Under the pieces are notes generated by a model, which worked only from the letters and a program-made list of their open reading frames with translations, made no database searches and was not told the DNA's origin. Below are positions 12,950 through 24,547 of a stretch of 64,000 nucleotides of DNA, one piece after another; positions within the stretch are counted from its first letter, which is position 1, and each line of letters opens with the position of its first letter. Position numbers and translations under genes: made by a program. This DNA is from Membranipora membranacea (taxonomy: Eukaryota; Bryozoa; Gymnolaemata; Cheilostomatida; Membraniporidae), in contig OU612072.1 of NCBI GenBank assembly GCA_914767715.1, positions 7,688,001-7,752,000 on the forward strand, given 5' to 3'.

Positions 12950-14719
12950 TTTCAAACATCATGTACGAAGATTGTTCTGTAACCCTCCGGCCAGGAGAGC
13001 AGGTCTTTAATGGAACAGATATTCAAATGAATGATAATAATGATGGCAATTGGTTTATACTGAGGAGGGCCGACCTTACCATCATATTGGTGAGTGTGAA
13101 CAGCTGCTTATTTTCCAACCACATATGTCAACAGCTATAAAGATGGTCTGTCAATGATTGGTTGGAACATCATCATTAATTAAATAATTGTTCAAAAGCT
13201 GCAGAGCTGAGTGTCAATGACTCATCAAAGACTAGATTTGATAACATTGTATCCAATGTATTTTAGAAGATGAAAAATCCTCTGTGAGATAGAGCACGTC
13301 ATTTTATCAAATTTAGATCCAGATTGATGATATTTTTGTTAATCGTTAATCAAGCTTATTTGATAAACCATCATTCGCAAAGGAAATCCCACATTCAGCT
13401 TTCCTGAAGTTGAGACAACAACATACCCAAATATTCCTTGAAAATACTCTTAGCTTAGAAGTTTCTTAACAGTATTTTGTACAAAACCCAGAAATTTGAA
13501 ACATTGTAAACAAGTCTGTTGATATTTTATGAGTGCTTAATTCTTATTCAAAACACATTGTTAGGCGAGAACTTCAATCAAAAACAGTTTTGTGTTGCAG
13601 ACAATAGTTGTAAGTTATTGATAGTGGATTAAGATTTCGCAGCATCAATTCACAAAAAAATTTTCAAGCCATTGGCATGGATCAGTCTTTTACCTTACCT
13701 TGACCAGGAAATTTTCTTTTTGGTGTTTTTATTAAAATAAATTGACCAAGATATATGTTATGTTCTTGTGGTATGGTTAAGTGTGATATGGTGTGGTGTT
13801 GTGCGGTCCGGTGTTGCATGGCAAAAAGTAGAAATATCATGATTACGATTGCCTTGGACATGTTTTGGTGAATTGATATACAGGTAAATCACTCTCATTC
13901 GACGTACCTAAGCCTAGCTCCAAAGAGACCCAAGTATTGTACTGTTTGGAAACGGCGATACAAGTATGAATTGTGTCAGAGTGAAGGTCAAGCTATCAAC
14001 TGATGATAAACCAACTGAACCAAATGGCAATGACAGTAATATAATTGATATATCTGAGAGATAACCTACATGAGACTATTTAAAGACTACCCAAAGACCA
14101 ATGAATGTTATCAAATTAAGGGAAGGTAACTCTCATTCCTTGCATAATGATGTCACTATGAACAGGATTTGCAGTACAAGAAACAAGCACTTCCTGTTCA
14201 TCTTGACATCATCATGCAGGAAATAAGAGTTACTTTTCCATATGGGAGGCACTCCATCAATAATTCATGCCAACAAGAGCATTGAATTTTTGTAACCGTG
14301 CAAATCTGACATAACTTTATCATAAGTATCTGCCTGGCTATAACATGTAATGTTTTTAAGTAGCCTTCAATGATTAAGTGTCCTGTCCGTTGTCTGAAAA
14401 TGGTATCCATTTCTGAAGTTCATGTTTGATTCGCTTAATCACCTGTAATACTTTTGGGAGCCTAGGTATTTCGTAGTAGCAGCCCGCTATATGGTTATGG
14501 AATTAATTCCACACACATAATATGATGTCATCTTCTTGGACAAAATTAATTGTTATTCCGACAGGTATCAGCACTGCAGCAGTTGTTGGCATCATACTTG
14601 TAGTCATTGCTCTAGGATCTGGTGAATCCAAGGTAAGTGCAGGTAAGCCTGGTCCGCTGACAACGCAAGCTGTCGAAACAAAGAGAGATTATCAAACTCA
14701 AAGAAAGCGCAAAAGCTAG
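12950..14719 (+). CDS. 3' part of an unrecognised single-pass membrane protein
   Basis: Three exons fit together in phase: 12950-13089 (ttgcag|...|gtgagt), 13918-14035 (cctag|...|gtaata) and 14565 onward (gacag|). The first two encode an extracellular-type segment of about 85 residues with two cysteines, one N-glycosylation sequon (NGT) and a Ser/Asp/Pro/Asn-rich stalk. The third encodes a transmembrane helix (ISTAAVVGIILVVIALG). Reading on gives a short basic tail (QTQRKRKS) and a stop at 14719. A strong AAG|gtaagt at 14632 would allow further exons instead. The opening half-codon shows that at least one upstream exon is missing. The middle exon has weak splice sites. I do not recognise the ectodomain; a small immunoglobulin-like or adhesion receptor is possible but unproven. 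Confidence 0.5.
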
Positions 14720-16854
14720 CTGTCTGAGGAGAGAAAAGGTAACTCAAGCTCAACTACTAGATTCGCTGGGCAAACCGACCATCCTCGCAAGAAAAGAAAA
14801 TGTAGATTGTCTGGCGATGATAAAAGGATCTTGCCAAAGTTCAATCGCTAACTTCACCAGGCATTCTTCTCACACGATGAAGACCAAACAAATCACCAGT
14901 ACACAATAAATGGTCAATATCATTTTGATGTAATTTGACTGGGAACTCTTCAGGCACAAACAAGTATATTTCATTCATATGTGTTATCATATTTGTTAAA
15001 ACTTGTTCCAGTGATTAAGTATCAAATTTCGGCATTGTATCTCACAATAGTGTTCGCCATCTAGGATTGTATTTTGCAACACCTGTTATCAAACCATACT
15101 GGTTTCTGCCTGTGTAAGTGATTAATTAGTCCACCACAACTCAATTCATTTTCCCTCTTTCCTATTTCAACATACATTGCTGTCACAAAAAACTTTAAGT
15201 TATATCAACTCACTACACAAAATAAAGTATCAGAAATCCGTAATTTTGGTAATTCCATCAAGATCTTAGAGTGAAAGCAATAAGACGCAAAAGTATTTGA
15301 AAATGGTTAGAAGAATCATGGTAAACAGGGAGCACAAAATTACACTCCCCTGTATGTAAACAGAACCATTCATTGATGTATATCTAATCTACTTATCATC
15401 AACGCAAAGTATGAGTATGATACTGCTCTTGGTACACGAATCATCCACTCCGTAAAAGCGAGAAGACAACCCATTATATACCAAAATCACAAGGTATGGA
15501 TTCCTAGTACAAAGAGGAGTCCAAAGCTGCCGAGCAAGGCAGTGGATCAGTGATCGAGTGAAGTAACCATAGACAGGATCCCCAGAGTATGGGTGCCACC
15601 TTGTTCCAATCTAGTAATAAACACACTGCTTTTGAGTGACACTTCTGTTACGTGCTCGATTGATTGATTTATGATACTTTGCAGTATTATGTTTTTAGGT
15701 GAGCCTTGCATATTATTGAGTTATTCTTGCAATGTTAAAGGTTTCTCCATTCCTAGAGTGATGAATTATTCTCAGCAGCTTATTGTATGTTTGAACAAGG
15801 AAAAGATCCAGTTTGCCTGCAATCCAGTTACATGGCTGTGGCCTATCAGTGCTTACAAAATGCAGGCAAGCTGGACCAAACTTGGAGAAGAGAATTCACA
15901 GACACAGATGATTAGGACAATAATAATAATAAGTTATCAAAGTCAGAGCTGCCAAGATAATTGGTCATGAAAAAATGTACACTGCATAAACTGAGCATGG
16001 CCGGCCATGTTAATTGAGTAGGATTCACAAACAATCACCAAGTGTATCGAACGCATCATTAAAGTGCGGGGACACTGTCGATGCATGTTGTGCTGAAATT
16101 TCAAGTTGTGTTCTCCTTTCCTGAATTTTGAGCACCTGCGACGAAGATGTAGCCTACACATAGATAGGACATAACTTACAAGACTTAAAGATTAAAATGA
16201 TAGACTCTCTTTAGAATCGATGGTGGACTTTCCCCACACAACACAATTTTGAATAATTCCCAGTTTAAATTCTGTGACTGCATTGTACTTGTGACACAAA
16301 ATTGGACTGTCTCCTCCTTACAAGAAAACTGGCTCGATCGGTTAACTCATATAGGCAATTGGTTTTAACTAGGCAGGGTATCATATAAATAAGACGCAAT
16401 CATTCTGCACATGATGACTGCCGACCCAGTGTGACGGCGCTGTGATACTACATGGTCGATTAAAAAATATACCGTAATAAAGCCATTCTCAGGCAGACAG
16501 ACCAATGAACACTGTTCACTGTGGATGGATACATATAAACCAGAAATGCCGCGATCATAAACGCCACAAAACTTCAGGTGTGTGGATGACATACACTTAG
16601 CTTGTCGATTGAGTTCATGATGGATGGCCAATTGGCGATGTCAATATAAGTGCAAATTAAAATGTCATTTTCATACCACTGATGAGGTAGACAGCCTGAG
16701 TACCGTGGTCCTATTATGTGGCAGAACTTCCCTACAATTATTCTCAGTGAATACAGCCATAGAACATACGCCATAGCGCAACAAAAATGCTATAATTGTG
16801 GTATATATATATATATATTTTATTAAAATAAGGGGTCCTTCTCATGCTCCTCCT
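14720..16854. other. No assignable gene
   Basis: AT-rich DNA with short ORFs on both strands and no recognised domain. It may hold further 3' exons or the 3' UTR of the membrane-protein gene upstream. A 17-bp (AT)n run lies at 16802-16818. Confidence 0.4.
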
Positions 16855-17212
16855 TGCTTTTTTTAATCTTGCCTCACCGGAATTTAAACTCGGGCCTCTC
16901 GCCCTGAGATCAAACACTCAGCTGAAGCTTGAAAGCTCAGTGCGAAATAATGCAGGTGTAGCGGGTGTAAGTAGTAATAAATATGTACCGTTACAAAACA
17001 GATAAACCACCAAGTAGTAAAAAAGATGATAATGTAAATAAAATCTGTCTTCACCGGGATTTAAACTCGGGACTCTTGCGCAACAAGCATGTTACAATTG
17101 TGGTATAATTTATAAAAAGAATAACTTATCTCAGACCGTGAAATGAACTTGGGCCTCTTGATCTGTGATCGAGCACACTAGCCACTCGGCCACACCTGCC
17201 GCTAAAACTTGA
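16855..17212 (-). repeat. Cluster of three tRNA-derived (SINE) modules
   Basis: Three minus-strand tRNA-like modules lie within about 350 bp. The one at about 17138-17205 has an A-box TGGCCGAGTGG and a Ser/Leu-tRNA-like body (GATCAAGAGGCCC, then AGTTCATTTC). The one at about 16870-16945 has GAGAGGCCCGAGTTTAAATTC and the one at about 17050-17095 has GAGTCCCGAGTTTAAATCCC. All carry substitutions in stems and B-box, so they are SINE copies or tRNA pseudogenes rather than working tRNAs. Confidence 0.65.
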
Positions 17213-18356
17213 AGATTTAATTTAGATATGATTGGATAAAGTTAGCTTTTGTGTAATTTTTTTAATTTTTCTTTTTTTCAAGCAATGAAGGCAACAAACG
17301 TGTAAAAAATGTTATATGCACTGCGCAACTGGTTTAACTATACATATGTGATTGAAGACAGAACTTTGATTCAGCCATTTATTCTATTTTCCAAAAAAAC
17401 ATTTTGTGAAAAAAGTGTTATGAGGTACTGGATATGGTTTCTTTTGTTTCATATACACATGTGTTTATCATGAACAAAACACTGAAATTTTTTGGATTAG
17501 CCATAAACTCTGGCTCAAGACAAAGTTGAGGTCATTGATGATATTCTTCAACCAATTTACCTCAAAAACTGACGATACTATTGTAAGAACGTGAGGCGAA
17601 TAATGTTGACCCAGGCGAAAAAGTTGAATTGATGGTTTTCTAATCTGCTTGCAGACTTTGCAGCTCACATCAACGTGTGGCTGGGGTGCAAGATGATTGT
17701 TATATTTATTGAGAGCTGCATGATTGTAAATACGAGTTGATCAACAATGCTATTTGAAAAATATCATTGTGGTTATGGTTCCGAGTCACTTTAACATTGT
17801 ATTTTCAGGAGGTTAAGGTTTCAGTAAGAGTCTAAAAATAAGTTGCCGCCTCTAGTTAAAGTTGAAAACAGAGAGTTTATTAAGTAAGTCTTTGTTGAAA
17901 CTAATACCAATGCTGCTGAGCGAAAAAACGATACAAAATAGTATTGTTAAACTGTAAAGTCAGCCCTCTCTGATAATATATTATTTATTATATGAAAGAA
18001 ACGGATAGTGATTCGCTTGCTGAAAAGGAGAATATCAAACACAAAATATATAACAGAAAATCAAAGTACAGATGAATTAATCTTTATAAGTTATCTTCTC
18101 ATTGACTTTTCGGAATGGAAAACTCAAGATTAGTGTTAGTTACTTTTATCACTGTTACCACATGTTACAATGATGAATTTTTTTATAGATTTGTTAAAGT
18201 TTTGTTTAGTGTATTAACCGGGTAATAACGGGTGTGTCAGATCGCCTAGCTTAACTTTTGAATATTTGGCATGCTGCTGCTTCTGCAGCTGCTGCCTCTG
18301 CTGCTGCTAGTCATGATTGCTGTTTTTTTTCTAGATGCGTTACAGATGGATTTGCT
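17213..18356. other. Non-coding; 3' flank of the prohormone gene
   Basis: Mainly the 3' UTR and flank of the minus-strand prohormone-4-like gene. It includes a CAG/CTG-rich imperfect triplet stretch at about 18268-18312. No other gene is supported. Confidence 0.5.
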
Positions 18357-21300
18357 CTAGAGTAGTCCAGAATCGATAAGATTTTTAAACACTATCTTCA
18401 CTTCAGTCCAAGAATCAGGATCCATTCCGAAAGATTCCAGTGTTCGCATATCATTACCTACAATATAAATATACACTAACTGAATTCTCCGAAGTAAATA
18501 AACTTGTTTGCCCCTCAAGTTTGCTGCTAGGCATCACCAGAAATGAGTAAGCGTTATTCACAAACAAGGATCATGATGTAAATACTGTCATTTACAAATT
18601 GCCTTGTTTTTGCCCTTTTCTTAAAGCAGGTTTGAATATTCTCGGTCCCTACATAACTTGATGATTCACATGACCTGTTTCATGTTTCATTTGGGAATTA
18701 ACCTACGGTTTGTGAAAACATGCACGGACACTTTTGTTGACGCAAGCATCCTGGAGGGTTTCCATATTTCTTCACAAACAGAGCCAACAGCATACCATGA
18801 TCATAGCAATGATGTCATGATAACCGAATGGGAGAGGATATGCATAGTTACTCACCTCTGACAGCATAAAGAGCGGACTGGAACTTCTTAGCATCTGGTC
18901 TGTTCAGCCCAAGGGTCCTGCTGAAGTTATCGAGGTTGGCACTGGTTGACAGAGCAGAGGCTATTGCATTTAAATCTTCAGGCTTAGTTACTATGCTGGT
19001 GAAGAAAGATGGCACAAGCCAGTAGGCTTGCTGTTGTACAAACTTGATAAGGTCCTCTGCTGGCACTCTTTGATCTAAAACATTGTCAAAGACAGAGTTT
19101 TGAGATTATTACAAGATGATTCAATGTGTACATGGAGAAAACAATTCAGATTTTGAAAAGCACAGCTCGGCCTCGCAGTGTCTTTATAGTACCCTTTAAT
19201 TCAATTGGGAATAGGAAGTCCACTCTAGTACCTAGATTTATTGTTCGTGAAAGATATACCGCTTTACCGGATACAAAGAGATTCATCCACTTGTGAATCA
19301 GTAGACCAAAAGTCCCTTGGTGTGTGAGATGTGTATTCCAATAATCTTCAGGATCATTAACTGGTTATGCATGGAACATAGAAGGTCTCTTAGCAAATGT
19401 TTGAAGGTATTCTTTATATCAGAATATTATTGCAGTTGTAGCTGCAAACCGGAATTGGATCAAGAAATTTTAATCACCATTTCATGAAGGACAACTATTA
19501 TGTTTGATTATGTAATAAAAACAATTACAAACCTTGCTTAAATTCAGAGCATTATGGCCCCAGACAAAGGCTACAAAATTACAACTTACATGCTATGCAG
19601 ACTCCCTCATCTTCATCCCAGCCATCAGCACAATCTCTGTTTCCATCACAGACATGTTTCAGTGAGATACACTCCATCACCTTTGTTTTGCATGGAAAAG
19701 GCTCTGCCTCTGGACACTCATTATAAGCTGTAAGAGAATGAAAAAAATGATATAGATATGTTGTAATCACAATATGATTATGTTTAGGTTTTAAACCTCC
19801 TGAACGCTGTGACACAGTTCAAACCAAGCCTAATGACAATTGTGGGATGTGACCCCTATACCCTATACCCTATACATCTCATAATTGACGGAGACAAAAA
19901 ACATTCATCATTGAGATTTAGCTATGAGCCTTCCGTGTTTTTGGTAATGGATGGATGATTTGCTTGCCTCAACACCGGCATACCATGATAACACTTTAAC
20001 TTTATTAGACAGAGGATGCAATGTATAATGTATATTCCTTTGCATATCACACAGATAAAATCGCCCATTAAAACATCTCGTTTCTATTCATTCAAATAGG
20101 AAACCATTTGCATTGTGTTTTTGATGTCTGAATAATATTGGTTGAGATGATTCACTTTTGTCCCTGAGCTGTAGAAAATTAGCTTAGACTTCTAGCATGT
20201 GGAGATTGTATTGTTGAACAGATTGACCCTCTTTTTTCCAAGCTGAAAGGAGATTAACTCTGACCTGTTTTTTTCAAAAATTGACATCTTCTTCTCAATC
20301 CAAGAATAAGGGTGTTAATTATTTCTAAGACTTGCACATTACTTTTTCTGCCTACCTCTTACATACAGAGGACTTGTCCAGGCAAGCTCCAAGTTATGCA
20401 AGAAGAATATTACCAAAGTGCACCTACACATCAAGGCTCACTGGTATTTTGAAGTCGTCATAATTATTTATGTAATGTAAAACTAACGGTAACAGGTTCT
20501 TTAAGTGAGTAATGATTTTCGGTGTAGATTTAAATCAATTCAATCAATTCGGTGTTTCTCTCCTTTTCCTCATTCTGCCTAAATGACTTCTTCGCTTCGT
20601 TGAAATTGTGCATTGTTGAGTTTTTTCACGTTAATTGTCGCTCTTGATTATGAGCTTCCAAACACGTTTTCCTTCAATACATTGGTGATGCGAAGATGGT
20701 TTCTAATTGAAGATAAATGGACAGTGTCTCTTGATTTGTTGTGACAAATTCGAATCAAAATACTTTGTTTGTGATTGCTATGAATCATTTTCTGAGTTTA
20801 GCTTGGTATGAGAAAATTAGATATTTTTGGATAAGATTGATTCATAACAAGCACAGCACTTTACAAATCAGACCCAAGGTGTCTGTTTCACTCTGTGTGT
20901 GGAACTGTTTGTCTGAGAATTCATGCAGCTATACTATCAGTTTTCCAGCATTCCATGGACATGTGCCATGGTGACATATTGATTCCATGACATATTTCCA
21001 GCAGAGACTCTAAATTTAACTTCACACGGTCACATTCCATGCACAAACTATTGTTCCGGATGTTGCAATTATAAGACAATATCCAAAAATCTTGTAAACA
21101 TGCCGGCGGAAAGTTGGAGGGATAATCATAACATGTGCTCAGGATAGTGACTGAGGAGAACAAGTGGGCTGACATGTTTATATATAACTGAATGGTGTTA
21201 GTTGTGTGGGACTTCTTCGGGATAAGAAGCTTACTTTTTCTATTTCTGGTGAAGTGACGCATTATTTCTGAACCAAGCTTAGGTTGAGAAAGGGATTGCA

Positions 21301-24300
21301 TACCGCTATATGTTTGGTAGAGATTTTTAATAGTCATTATCCTCACCCCTGTTTTATAAATAACCAATAGTTAAGAAATACAGTAGATGAAGTCAAAACC
21401 ATTGTGATTATTGGAAACTTTCTGTCTAGTATTTAAAAGTTCCTCAATTAGGCCGACAAATTAGACTACTTAGCAACATTTTCCAATGTTGCTTCCAGAA
21501 AACATGAATATGAGGTAACCCACGCACACGGCATTGAGAAATTGTGATGACTCGCAAAACCTTTACTTTATCTGGTGAAAAATACATAAACTTGCATAGG
21601 CACTACTAAAGAATCAATTTTGGTGGTATGACATATTTCACATTTCTTTGAGAATCCAGAAGAACAGAACCCGAATATATACAGAAATTTTTGTTATCGC
21701 AACATAGGCTACTTTAATCATTTAGTTACTGAGAAGAGATTTTACATCAACAATGCTATGGCGCTGGGGTGTTTAGAACTAAGCATTAAAAAATGCGACT
21801 TTGGCCATATTAATCCAATCCATTTTATTTTAATATTTCGGTGTCATTGCGGACCAGCTATGAGATCTTAGGGATGTGATATTTAGCAGTTGTCTCCCCG
21901 TGGCTTTACACAAGTTTTAATCTAACGATCCAGCTTAACAAAGTAACGGCTATCTTACTTGCTTTATCCGAGAATAGTGATCTTTTGAGTTTTAGCAGAA
22001 GATTTCTGTCAGATAATATACTGCTTGAGGATGGAGGTATTATAACATAAGACTCTGATACTATGATTAACGTTAGAGCGCTCATCAGCACCATCTGTAA
22101 GGCATTTAAACTCAACTCCATTGTTGTATGAAGACACCACAACTGCTTGCAGATAAAGTGTCCAAAATTGCCTGTCTCTGGTCGAGATGAGAAGTTGGAT
22201 GGTAGCACCTAGCTTGTTGTAATGTACAGACTGCAGTACGATGAGACAACTTGCTTTTCTCAGTTTTGATTGAAAGTGTCCTCAGGAAGGTAAAAGTCAG
22301 CCTCAAGTGAGTCGTAACCAGGATCTTATGAAAATAAATCTAAAGTTCCGCTGTCTCACTAATTTATGCTGTTGATTATTGATAATTTATGCATGAGTGA
22401 TGCATGACACCGTGACTCTGTGAATGTTCTGATTTGTTGGTGTCAGCATTTCCAGAAAACTGGAATATTTATGTTATTGATTAATTGTGAGCTAAAGCTA
22501 TCCATTTATTCATGATAATTCTTGGTTACATGTTGTTATGAGACAGGAAGAATTAATTACGATGATACAGATTTCCCAACGGCCAGAGTGATGCATTGAA
22601 AATACTCTTACTAAGGATTCCGCTTTTGTGTAGGATTCACGTGGGTAATATGGCCAAAGCGGAACTTAGAAACAAAGTTCTACCATATGTTACGCCATTA
22701 GGTAATCTTACATAATATATCATGACGCAGCGAATATGACAAATAAATTATTAAGTAGAATACAATGCAGTATCGAGGGGCAGTGCCGCCTACACCTACA
22801 CCTGATTGCCAATATCTTACGCATAGACTCAATAATTTATTGCGTCGAGTCCAACGTTTCAATGATCTTGTGGAGAAGTTGAAGTCCACCTATGGTATTT
22901 ATTCTGGTATACCTAACATGAAATAAAATATCCCATTTGTCCTGAGTTTGCCCTAATGCCTAATTATTCTATACCTGAAGTCAATTTTTAAATTTGATTG
23001 AAAGTACAATACTATTTTGAAATGGTGTTAAACATTAACAGTAGTGTAGATTACAGCATTCTACAGAAAAATTTAGACTCTGTTGTCTGGGGGTATAATC
23101 TAGTGTTATCTTATAACCTTGACAAGGCAGCTCTCTCTCCATGAGGGGAAGCCACCGCAAATCAATTTGGTAGCCTTGTCACGGCATGGGGCAACAAACC
23201 TGAAATGTCAGCCTATGCTTTAGTTGACAAACAATCTGCAATGTACTTGTATAATGACATTTTCTGTTTCTCAATATGGCAACAGTTTTGCTGTACTTGA
23301 CGAATACTTTGACATTACCCAGACCTTTGCATAACACAGTCATATGTCCCTTGTTAGACAGTTTGAGTAAGAGCTAGAGGGTCTTTCACAGGAATCTTCA
23401 GAACGAGCACAAAGTCTCAATCGGTTAACACGAGACAGCGGTCATTTCATCCTGAATATATTCTTATTAATTAGGAAGTCCAACAAATAGCTTGCTTCAC
23501 AATGATGCTTTATCATTTACACTGGGTAATTTGTTTAATTCAATAGTGAACCGCTATAATTCTAGTTATAATGCAGGGTCAGCATCTTACAGGCGTATTA
23601 TTATGAAAAGACATGCTGCGTTTACCATTTGTCAAGTTTTTGAAAATCGATGGCCTTATCGCCTCCGGTTTGGCATGATTGGTCACTGCGATTGACTTGG
23701 GACATCACCATTCAGCAGTGTTATTGAGTGCAAGTTTGACCACTGGGACAGCTTATATGAGAAACACAGGAAAAAAGGTGTCAGAGGATGCTGTAGAAAA
23801 GTTGTTCATTATCATAAAAGGATGAAATTGATGATGAAAGAATGTGATTTGTTACGTCAAAGTAGATTACAGTGTTCCCTCTTGGCGCCATTCATAAACA
23901 GGAAGGGTAAATTGCCTAGCCCATGAATTCCCTTATTGCACAGTTCACCGAATTATAAATAATTCACGCTATACGCAGCACTAGATTCCTTGCCGCCTGG
24001 CTATTTATCAGAATTCTGGGTAATCTATAGTTAGGTGTTGTGTTGTTGACATGTTACAGACGACAGTGCTCCTTTGGGAAATTACAATAGTGTCACTACA
24101 TTTTTCTGATTGTGAATCATTGATATAATACTATTCAAAATGTGATAGGTGTTCCAGGTATCTAAAGTGTATTTTTTGCCGTTGAATTCCACATCACCCA
24201 CAAACAGTTGACTATTGCAGCGAGCGATGATATCATTTTCTAAACTAAGGAAATTTTCATTGGAGTTATGTTCCATCAATTGATGAGATGATAACTACCA

Positions 24301-24547
24301 ATCTTCATTAATATATGGCTTACAGCTTACCTGGGTCAATGTTGAGTGCCTTTACGTTTCCTCTCTTATTCCACAAAGCAGGATACCCAGATGCTGGCCT
24401 TTTGCTGGAGGCTGCACTTGTCTTATCATAACTTTGAAGGATCTGCCTCAGGATGGAGTCCTCCTCCTTCTCATTCAGCCAGGCCTGAGTCACCACGACC
24501 AGTGAAGCTAAGACAAACAGTGTAACCGCTTGTGCATTGAACTGCAT
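18357..24547 (-). CDS. Prohormone-4 / IDLSRF-type neuropeptide precursor
   Basis: Four coding exons: 24547-24331, 19727-19590, 19074-18856 and 18457-18357 (TAG), 224 residues, all junctions G|..GT-type and phase-consistent. Residues 1-22 are a signal peptide (MQFNAQAVTLFVLASLVVVTQA). KR at 49-50 and 61-62 flank the decapeptide PASGYPALWN, the candidate mature peptide. Residues 74-116 are one complete LDL-receptor class A module: six cysteines and an acidic DGNRDCADGWDEDEG calcium site. The rest matches the conserved C-terminal half of insect prohormone-4 (honeybee IDLSRF precursor): an IASALS block, L-x-R-x-D, AVRG at the exon 3/4 junction, then L-x-S-F/I-G and a VFKNLIDSGLL ending. Domain order and length equal the family, but the IDLSRF peptide itself is not conserved. 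An acceptor (tttcag) 19 bases before the ATG implies a 5' UTR intron. Expected to be secreted from neuroendocrine cells; receptor unknown. Confidence 0.85.
19852..19878 (+). repeat. (CCTATAC)n short tandem repeat
   Basis: Consecutive CCCTATA units (CCCCTATACCCTATACCCTA core) lie in intron 1 of the prohormone-4-like gene. It resembles a short telomere-variant-like array but is only about four units long. Confidence 0.8.

Noticed and set aside
18271-18360. Plus-strand ORF reading as a leucine-rich signal-peptide-like string
   Set aside because: It is the imperfect CTG triplet stretch in the 3' flank of the minus-strand prohormone gene and overlaps its last exon antisense; composition alone makes it look like a signal peptide.
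20921-21367. 148-residue minus-strand ORF inside the prohormone intron 1
   Set aside because: One of the longest open frames, but no domain, no signal peptide and ordinary AT-rich codon content; the splice model skips it cleanly.
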